In this document: positions 58,431-64,000 of the stretch, in pieces
Layout: the number at the start of each line of letters is the position of its first letter
Position numbering within the stretch: position 1 is the stretch's first letter
Source: Thermosynechococcus sichuanensis E542
Lineage (GTDB): Bacteria > Cyanobacteriota > Cyanobacteriia > Thermosynechococcales > Thermosynechococcaceae
Assembly (NCBI RefSeq): GCF_003555505.1
Contig: NZ_CP032152.1
Coordinates: 1,054,001 to 1,118,000 of the forward strand
Direction: 5' to 3'
DNA: 64,000 nt
The notes under the pieces: generated by a model
Seen by the model: only the letters and a program-made list of their open reading frames with translations
Database searches by the model: none
What the model was told of the DNA's origin: nothing
Program-made: the position numbers and the translations under genes

Positions 58431-58612
58431 ATGTCCCGCCTCGAATGGTTGACGAACCTATTCCCCCTCTGGGTACTGCTGACGGCAATTGTGGCGTTGC
58501 TTTATCCACCCCTATTTTTGTGGGTCAGCAGTGATCTCATTCCCTGATTGGCAGTCTCTTGGCGGGTATGTGGCGCTGGCAACAGGAAGCAGCAGCGGTT
58601 CCCAAAATTTGA
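58431..58612 (+). pseudogene. Remnant of a bile-acid:sodium symporter (BASS) family transporter
   Basis: From ATG58431, SRLEWLTNLFPLWVLLTAIV and ALLYPPLFLWVSSDLIP resemble the first membrane segment of BASS transporters, then a TGA stops it at 58545. The shifted frame beginning at 58547 reads IGSLLAGMWRWQQ and ends at 58612, resembling the SGSLLAxxWR end of that family. So only the two ends seem to survive a large internal deletion. Both fragments are short, so homology is moderate. Confidence 0.45.
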
Positions 58613-58662
58613 GGCTCCTTCAAGGTGTAGATTGATAAAGTGTTTGCGCCCTGAGTATCGTC

Positions 58663-60000
58663 ATGACAGCTTCTTCTCCCCTTTCGACAACAACTGCTCC
58701 TTCCCTAACCCCAGTGGCGGTACCCCGCCGTGATCTCACTGTGCCGCTGTGGTTAGCGTTGGCGATCGCTGCCGTTGCCACGGTCATCCTTTACATTTTC
58801 TTTTTGCCCCTTCAGAGCACCTATATTGGCCAACTGCTGCTCAACCGTGGTTGGACGCAACCGGTGGCGGTCTTTTTTGCGTGGACAGTTTTGGTGTTTA
58901 CGATTTTGAAGGCGATCGCCCTCTTTCAACAAGCACCCAGCCTGCGTCAAATCTGGATCCCGGCCAATTATCCCTTTGCCTCGATGCGGGATATTTTGCA
59001 ATTGCAGCAAACCCTTGCCCAACGGCGGACGCTGCTTCCCAATCGCTGTGCCCGTGTTTTAGGAGCATTTCTCAGTAGTGGCCAGCGAGAGATTGCCGTT
59101 GAAGCCGCCGCAGAAGATAGTGGCAGTGCCGCAGCAGCGACTGATGCCTCCTATACGATTCCCCGGGTTCTAGTCTGGGCGATTCCCTTGCTGGGCTTTA
59201 TTGGCACTGTGGTTGGGATTAGCCAAGCGGTCAGTGGCTTTTCCAGCTTTTTGGAGACGGCCCAGGACGTGAACCAAATCAAAGAGGGGATTGGCGGTGT
59301 GACGACGGGGCTAGCGGTGGCCTTTGATACGACCCTCGTCGCTTTGGTGCTGAGTGTGCTAGTGATGATCCCGATGGTGATCGTTGAACGCTGGGAGAAT
59401 AAGCTGCTGCTGCAAATTGACACCTACATTAACGATCAACTGCTGCCCCGCCTCCCCGTTACAAATACGTCCGCAGGGGTGGATCGCGAAACGCTCCAAG
59501 AAGTGATTCAGGAAACGATTCGTGCGGAGCTGCCTACGGAGGAACGGCTGCAACAACTGTTGGACAACTTAAATCAATTGGCTCGTGCCGTGGTCAGAGA
59601 TCGCCAGCAATTTGTGGCCACCCTCGAGGAGCGCCAGCAACAGTCCATTGAGCAGTTTGAGCGCCTCGTGACCCAGATTCAGCACAGCCAAGGCGAACTA
59701 CTGGCGCACGTCAATCAGGAACAGACTGCTATTGCCCAAGAACTGCGGCAGCAGAGCCAATATATTGCTCAACTCTTGGCCGAGAGCGATCGCACCCTGC
59801 AACAGCGGCTCCAACTGTTAGAAACCCTCCACCAAGCCCTGCAAGCCCTTGCCGATACGGGGAATCTGCAACTGCTCCTCGATAGCCTCAACCACACCTT
59901 GGGGAATCTGCAACCCGTGCTACGGCAACTGGCACAACCGCGACGGGTAACGCTGGTGGAGCAACCCAGTTCCTTGGATGGGGGCGATCGCCCGATTTAG
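58663..60000 (+). CDS. MotA/TolQ/ExbB-family proton channel protein with coiled-coil tail
   Basis: A 445-residue membrane protein. Membrane segments lie near 28-50, 67-88, 165-190 (VLVWAIPLLGFIGTVVGISQA) and 210-240 (TTGLAVAFDTTLVALVLSVLV), the last two matching the MotA_ExbB domain. Residues about 275-420 are a long Gln/Glu/Leu-rich coiled coil (ERQQQSIEQFERLVTQIQHS). The layout recalls ZorA-type motor proteins. No ExbD/MotB/ZorB-like partner is adjacent. It is convergent with urtE, with 3 bases between them. Confidence 0.88.
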   Translation: MTASSPLSTTTAPSLTPVAVPRRDLTVPLWLALAIAAVATVILYIFFLPLQSTYIGQLLLNRGWTQPVAVFFAWTVLVFTILKAIALFQQAPSLRQIWIPANYPFASMRDILQLQQTLAQRRTLLPNRCARVLGAFLSSGQREIAVEAAAEDSGSAAAATDASYTIPRVLVWAIPLLGFIGTVVGISQAVSGFSSFLETAQDVNQIKEGIGGVTTGLAVAFDTTLVALVLSVLVMIPMVIVERWENKLLLQIDTYINDQLLPRLPVTNTSAGVDRETLQEVIQETIRAELPTEERLQQLLDNLNQLARAVVRDRQQFVATLEERQQQSIEQFERLVTQIQHSQGELLAHVNQEQTAIAQELRQQSQYIAQLLAESDRTLQQRLQLLETLHQALQALADTGNLQLLLDSLNHTLGNLQPVLRQLAQPRRVTLVEQPSSLDGGDRPI

Positions 60001-60003
60001 AGG

Positions 60004-60756
60004 CTAAACCGCAAGGAACCGCTGAATCACCGCTTGACTGAGATCACTAGTAGGGCCAGAGGCAACAATGCCCCCCTTTTGCATCGCATAGTACCAGTCC
60101 GCCTCACGGACAAAGTGGAGGTGCTGCTCCACTAGGAGGACAGAAATGCCTCGGGCAGCAATAATGCGACGAACCGCCGCCTCAATCTCAAGGATGATCG
60201 AGGGTTGAATTCCCTCAGTGGGTTCATCCAACAGGAGAAGCTTGGGTTCGCCCATTAGGGCGCGGGCGATCGCCAACTGTTGCTGCTGCCCGCCGCTGAG
60301 ATCTCCGCCCATGCGGTGGAGCATTTTCTTCAGCACAGGAAAGAGTTCAAAAATTTCCTCTGGAATCTCCTGTTTTGCCCGCTGACGCGGACGCGCCTCC
60401 AAGCCAAGGAGCAGATTCTCCTTCACCGTCAACCGCGGAATAATTTCTCGTCCTTGGGGCACATAGCCAATTCCTAGCTTGGCTCGCTGATCTGGGCGCA
60501 GCGGCAGCAGGGATCTCCCTTGACAGTCGAGTCGGCCACTGCGGGGCTTGAGCAGGCCAATAATTGTTTTCAGGAGTGTGGTTTTGCCAACGCCATTACG
60601 GCCAATGAGGCAGATCATTTTGCCAGCGGGCACACTCAGGTCAATATCCCGCAGGATATGGCTTTCGCCGTAATAGACATTGAGGCCACGAATGCGCAGC
60701 ATCCAATCAGCATCCACTGCTGTCGTGGGTAAGGGATAGTGATCAACGCGGGTCAT
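60004..60756 (-). CDS. urtE: Urea ABC transporter ATP-binding protein UrtE
   Basis: A 250-residue ABC ATPase of the branched-chain/urea class. Walker A GRNGVGKTTLLK, Q-loop GYVPQGREIIPRLT, signature LSGGQQQQLAIARA, Walker B LLLLDEPTEGIQP and the switch His VEQHLHFV are intact. GRNGVGKTT with GREI is typical of LivF/UrtE. The ATG overlaps the urtD stop as ATGA; an internal start at residue 19 is possible. Confidence 0.93.
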   Translation of the reverse strand: MTRVDHYPLPTTAVDADWMLRIRGLNVYYGESHILRDIDLSVPAGKMICLIGRNGVGKTTLLKTIIGLLKPRSGRLDCQGRSLLPLRPDQRAKLGIGYVPQGREIIPRLTVKENLLLGLEARPRQRAKQEIPEEIFELFPVLKKMLHRMGGDLSGGQQQQLAIARALMGEPKLLLLDEPTEGIQPSIILEIEAAVRRIIAARGISVLLVEQHLHFVREADWYYAMQKGGIVASGPTSDLSQAVIQRFLAV

Positions 60757-61520
60757 GGTTGTTGTGTTGAGTGGGATTCTTCGAGGGGAGCGCCTAAATA
60801 GACTTCAATCACGCGGGGATCATTTTGTACGGTTTCAATAGAGCCTTCACAGAGCACTGAGCCTTCATGGAGAACCGTGACCGTGCGAGCAATTTGGCGG
60901 ACAAACTCCATGTCGTGCTCAATGACAATAATGGAGTGGCTCTCGGCCAAGGCCACTAGAAGCTCTCCTGTGAGGTGCGTTTCCTCATCGGTGAGACCGG
61001 CAACGGGTTCATCCACCAACAACAGATCGGGGGATTGCGCCACCAGCATGCCAATTTCGAGCCACTGCTTTTCACCGTGGGAGAGGAGTCCTGCTGGAAA
61101 GTTGGCCTTTGGCCGCAGACCAATGGTGTCAATCAAGGTGTGCAGGCGATCGCGCTCCTCCCGCGATAGTGGCTGAAACAGCGTTGCAAAAACGCCCTTA
61201 TGGCGCGCTGCTGCCAACTCCAAATTTTCCCGCACCGTTAGGTTGAGATACACGCGGGGGGTTTGAAACTTGCGACCAATACCCATACGGGCAATTTGAT
61301 CTTCGCTGTAGCGACGCAGATTGCGCCCCTTGAAGAGCACTCGTCCCTGTGTCGGTTTGACTTTGCCCGTAATCACATCGAGGAAGGTGGTTTTACCCGC
61401 ACCATTGGGGCCAATAATCACCCGTAGCTCCCCCGCCTGCATCTGAAACGAGAGATGATTCAGGGCATTGAAGCCATCAAAGCTAACGGTGAGATCCTCA
61501 ATTTCAAGAATGGGTGTCAC
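60753..61520 (-). CDS. urtD: Urea ABC transporter ATP-binding protein UrtD
   Basis: A 255-residue LivG-like ATPase. Walker A GPNGAGKTTFLD, GRKFQTPRVYLNLTVREN, Walker B LLLVDEPVAGLTDEE and the switch His VIEHDMEFV are present. The signature reads LSHGEKQWLEI rather than LSGGQ, as usual for UrtD. It lies 5 bases after urtC. Confidence 0.94.
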   Translation of the reverse strand: MTPILEIEDLTVSFDGFNALNHLSFQMQAGELRVIIGPNGAGKTTFLDVITGKVKPTQGRVLFKGRNLRRYSEDQIARMGIGRKFQTPRVYLNLTVRENLELAAARHKGVFATLFQPLSREERDRLHTLIDTIGLRPKANFPAGLLSHGEKQWLEIGMLVAQSPDLLLVDEPVAGLTDEETHLTGELLVALAESHSIIVIEHDMEFVRQIARTVTVLHEGSVLCEGSIETVQNDPRVIEVYLGAPLEESHSTQQP

Positions 61521-61525
61521 GGCAA

Positions 61526-62695
61526 TTATTTGCCCTCCTGTTCCAGAACTTCACGCTCATATTGCACCTCGGGATCAAACTCTAGCTCCGGATACGTTGC
61601 CAGCGGTTGCGGCCGCCCCAAAAGTTTCGCGATCAGGTTGGGGGCTTCGGTGCGCAACCAGCCAACAATACCCCTAGGTAGCGCCAACACGACAATTAAA
61701 AACAGTGCCCCTTGGAAAAAGAGCCAAATATCAGCAAACTGCTCACTCAGCAGACTGCGGGCAAAGTTGACTAGGAGTGCCCCCAGTACCGCCCCAATGA
61801 GGCTGGCACGACCGCCAACCGCCACCCAAATCACCATCTCAATCGAGAAGGCAATATCCATCGCCCGTGGTGAAATGATGCCTGTGCGTAGGGTAAAGAA
61901 GGCACCACCGATGCCCGCCAAAGCAGCAGAAATCGCAAAAACAAGCACTTTATAGCTAGTGGGGTTGTATCCCGAAAAGCGGACACGGGCTTCATCATCA
62001 CGGATGGCGACCAGCAGGCGGCCAAAGCGTCCCATTGTCAGCCAACGGCAGAGAAGATAGGCCAAGGCCAAGAAAATCACCGTTAGGACATAGAACCAAT
62101 ACTGGGTCTGGGCATCGCGCACAGGGAACCCCAGCAGGGTTTGAAAATCCGTCAGGCCATTGGTGCCGTTAAAGAGCTTTTGCTGTCCATTAAAGAAGTT
62201 AAAAAAGACGATGATGGCCGCTTGGGTGAGGATGGAAAAATAGACCCCCCGGATGCGGTTGCGAAAGACAAGGTACCCCAAGAGTGCCGCTAGTACCGCT
62301 GGGATCAAAACCACTGCTGCTACGGCAAAAGCAAAGGAATAGAAGGGATACCAAAACCAAGGTAACTCTGTGACGCCGTAGAGCATCATAAAGTCGGGCA
62401 GGGAGCTAGAGGCGGTAGCGGGTACTTGCAGTTTGAGATGCATGGCGATCGCGTACCCCCCCAAGGCAAAGAAAATGCCATGGCCAAGGCTGAGCAGCCC
62501 CGTAAAGCCCCAAATCAGATCGATCCCCAAAGCCACAATCGCTAAAGCCAGATAGCGGTGCAGCAAGTCCAAGCGAAATCCCGGCAACAGGGGCGGCATC
62601 AGGAAAATGAGGATTAGGGCAAGGGCAGCCACCACGATTAACTCGCGGCCACTGAGGCGATCTTTGGGAAAAGAGAACTGCGATAGCTTAGGCAT
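61526..62695 (-). CDS. urtC: Urea ABC transporter permease UrtC
   Basis: A 389-residue LivM-like permease with many membrane segments. GIDLIWGFTGLLSLGHGIFFALGGY and VAIRDDEARVRFSGYNPTSYKV are the family motifs, and the acidic C-terminal tail is typical of UrtC. ATG62695 overlaps urtB by 8 bases; longer in-frame starts would run deep into urtB. Confidence 0.94.
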   Translation of the reverse strand: MPKLSQFSFPKDRLSGRELIVVAALALILIFLMPPLLPGFRLDLLHRYLALAIVALGIDLIWGFTGLLSLGHGIFFALGGYAIAMHLKLQVPATASSSLPDFMMLYGVTELPWFWYPFYSFAFAVAAVVLIPAVLAALLGYLVFRNRIRGVYFSILTQAAIIVFFNFFNGQQKLFNGTNGLTDFQTLLGFPVRDAQTQYWFYVLTVIFLALAYLLCRWLTMGRFGRLLVAIRDDEARVRFSGYNPTSYKVLVFAISAALAGIGGAFFTLRTGIISPRAMDIAFSIEMVIWVAVGGRASLIGAVLGALLVNFARSLLSEQFADIWLFFQGALFLIVVLALPRGIVGWLRTEAPNLIAKLLGRPQPLATYPELEFDPEVQYEREVLEQEGK

Positions 62696-63845
62696 CGACC
62701 GTCCGTCCTTTTTGGGGGAAAAGACCAGCGGGACGCAGTTGCAAGAAAGCAATGATTAGAATGAAAACCATCACCCGTGCCATGCTGGTGCTGGCAAAAA
62801 ATTCAAAGAAGGCAAACAGTGCCGTTTGCGGTTCGAGAAAGCGGGTCATCAACCCGGAACCAATGACATAATTCACATAGCCAATGCCAAGGGCAGCCAC
62901 AATCGAACCGACAATTTTGCCGACACCCCCCACAACAACGACCATAAAGGCTTCAACAATGTAGTTCTGACCCGTATTCGGACTCACAGACCCCAAGAGG
63001 CTAATGGCACAGCCAGCTACCCCCGCTAGACCAGAGCCAAGGGCAAAGGTGAGAGCATCAACCGTTTGGGTGGGAATCCCCAAGCAGGCGCTCATACTGC
63101 GGTTTTGCGTCACGGCCCGAATCCGCAGCCCCCATTGCGATCGCAGGAGAAAGAGGTAAATCGCCACCAGACACACTGCCGTCAGGGCAATAATAAAGAG
63201 GCGGACAAAGGGAAACTGCACCCCCCAGAGATTCACCCCTCCCCGCAGCCAACTAGGAGCCGTCACATCCACCCCCTGAGCACCAAACCAAGGCTTTGTC
63301 ATTGCCAGACCCACCGCGCCCCCAACCAAAAGGCCAGCCGTCAGGCCAATCCCGACAGAGAGCACCAGTAACACTGGCGTTACCCAAGCCTGCCAAGGGG
63401 GGGCGATCGCCCGTTTGGAGAGGAGCCAGCGACCACCAAAAAAGAGCAGGCAAAAAAGGATGATTTGCAGCGTCATCTGCCAACTGATACTGCGTACCAA
63501 CTGTTGCAGAATCAAACTCACGCCCCAAGTAGCCAAGAGGGTTTCCAAGGGGCGACCATAGAGATAGCGAATAACTCCCCGTTCAAGGAGAACACCGATC
63601 CCCGCTGCCACAGCAAAGGCCAAGGGTACTGCTATGAATAGATAGGCATCAAACCAACCCTCCCCCAATTGACGGAAGCCATTTTGTACCACGAAGGTAG
63701 TGTAGGCTCCCAGCATCATTAGTTCACCGTGGGCAAGGTTAATCACGCCCATAATGCCAAAGACAATCGCCAAGCCCAGTGCGGTTAATAGCAACACCGC
63801 ACCAATACTCATGCCATTGAAGACACTTTCAAACAAAAAGGTCAT
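62688..63845 (-). CDS. urtB: Urea ABC transporter permease UrtB
   Basis: A 385-residue LivH-like permease. MTFLFESVFNGMSIGAVLLL and FGIMGVINLAHGELMMLGAY are typical UrtB starts. An extended cytoplasmic segment and RAVTQNRSMSACLGIPTQ with SLLGSVSPNTGQNYIVEAFM follow. ATG63845 is preferred over TTG63854. It pairs with urtC to form the channel; urtA is expected upstream on the minus strand, beyond or at the right edge. Confidence 0.94.
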   Translation of the reverse strand: MTFLFESVFNGMSIGAVLLLTALGLAIVFGIMGVINLAHGELMMLGAYTTFVVQNGFRQLGEGWFDAYLFIAVPLAFAVAAGIGVLLERGVIRYLYGRPLETLLATWGVSLILQQLVRSISWQMTLQIILFCLLFFGGRWLLSKRAIAPPWQAWVTPVLLVLSVGIGLTAGLLVGGAVGLAMTKPWFGAQGVDVTAPSWLRGGVNLWGVQFPFVRLFIIALTAVCLVAIYLFLLRSQWGLRIRAVTQNRSMSACLGIPTQTVDALTFALGSGLAGVAGCAISLLGSVSPNTGQNYIVEAFMVVVVGGVGKIVGSIVAALGIGYVNYVIGSGLMTRFLEPQTALFAFFEFFASTSMARVMVFILIIAFLQLRPAGLFPQKGRTVDA

Positions 63846-63956
63846 GGTTCTCAAACCCGTGGGGAAAAAGCCACCCCGGACAGTTAACCGCGATCGTTAA
63901 CCGCCTTGGGGGGCAAAAACTGTTTTCAGGACTACGAAATTGCGCAAATGAGGAAA
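63846..63956 (-). other. Spacer before urtB
   Basis: About 110 bases. On the minus strand GGGG and CCCC flank a loop (TGGCTTTTT) at 63877-63860, a weak attenuator-like hairpin. A GTTAAC repeat pair lies around 63881-63899. No NtcA GTA-N8-TAC site is seen here, consistent with the operon promoter lying upstream of urtA. Confidence 0.35.
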
Positions 63957-64000
63957 TCAAGCCCCCGCCGCCTTAAATTTGCCAGGGTTATCCACATCGG
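63957..64000 (-). CDS. Possible C-terminal end of urtA (cut by window edge)
   Basis: A minus-strand frame entering from the right edge reads DVDNPGKFKAAGA and then TGA at 63959-63957, about 110 bases before the urtB ATG. Position and strand fit urtA, the urea-binding protein gene that normally precedes urtB. Thirteen residues are too few for a firm call. Confidence 0.4.
   Translation of the reverse strand, partial: DVDNPGKFKAAGA

Noticed and set aside
63988-63996. Perfect DnaA box TTATCCACA near the right edge
   Set aside because: Single copy, probably inside the end of urtA, with no cluster of boxes or AT-rich tract nearby; expected by chance.

Overview
The window is a chromosomal segment of a thermophilic unicellular cyanobacterium, almost certainly Thermosynechococcus. 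Three things support this. The palindrome GCGATCGC (HIP1) recurs in genes and gaps throughout. PSI subunit PsaC, plant-type ferredoxin PetF, cyanobacterial RNase E, CugP, SphX and a Urt urea transporter are all present. The PetF, DpsA and metallothionein/SmtB sequences closely resemble Thermosynechococcus or Synechococcus proteins as I remember them. No tRNA, rRNA, insertion sequence, intron or CRISPR array was found. Gene density is high and many neighbours overlap by 4-8 bases.

Layout. 1-6.1 kb: aroE (cut by the left edge) and glnB behind an NtcA box, then rph, a HAS-barrel-like protein, a ComM-type AAA protein, a sugar-type binding lipoprotein and the hopanoid radical SAM enzyme HpnH. 6.1-9.5 kb: RNase E and a glutaminase. 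9.5-13.7 kb: the conserved rpmH-rnpA-(PH domain)-yidC-khpB block, divergent from dnaA; here rnpA and the PH-domain gene form one reading frame. 13.7-25 kb: housekeeping genes (ispD, an aldo/keto reductase, cugP, a permease, lipA, dpsA, a PQQ-type sugar dehydrogenase, the principal sigma factor). 25.5-32.2 kb: a phosphate region with sphX on the minus strand and pstS-pstC-pstA-pstB on the plus strand, a Pho-box-like site, and unusual structured intergenic DNA. 32-39 kb: gatA, a GTPase pair, an atypical sigma-like protein next to a DUF1822 protein, and a GNAT protein. 39-48 kb: petF, a 1129-residue double glycosyltransferase beside a major-pilin gene, psaC, two family-2 glycosyltransferases, and a metallothionein/SmtB zinc divergon. 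47.8-58 kb: a minus-strand motility block with PatA-like regulator, CheY, CheW, soluble MCP and hybrid CheA, then a large tubulin-like SHOCT protein and a second pilin. 58-64 kb: a probable internally deleted transporter pseudogene, a MotA/TolQ/ExbB protein with a long coiled-coil tail, and urtE-D-C-B.

The less-described material lies in five places: the tubulin-like protein within the pilin/chemosensory block; the GT4 plus GT41-like fusion beside the pilin; the sigma-like/DUF1822 pair; the rnpA-PH fusion; and RNA-structure candidates (pstS-pstC intercistronic fold, paired hairpin repeats upstream of pstS, and the cugP, petF and comM leaders). All functions come from reading the sequence and recalling families; no database search was run.
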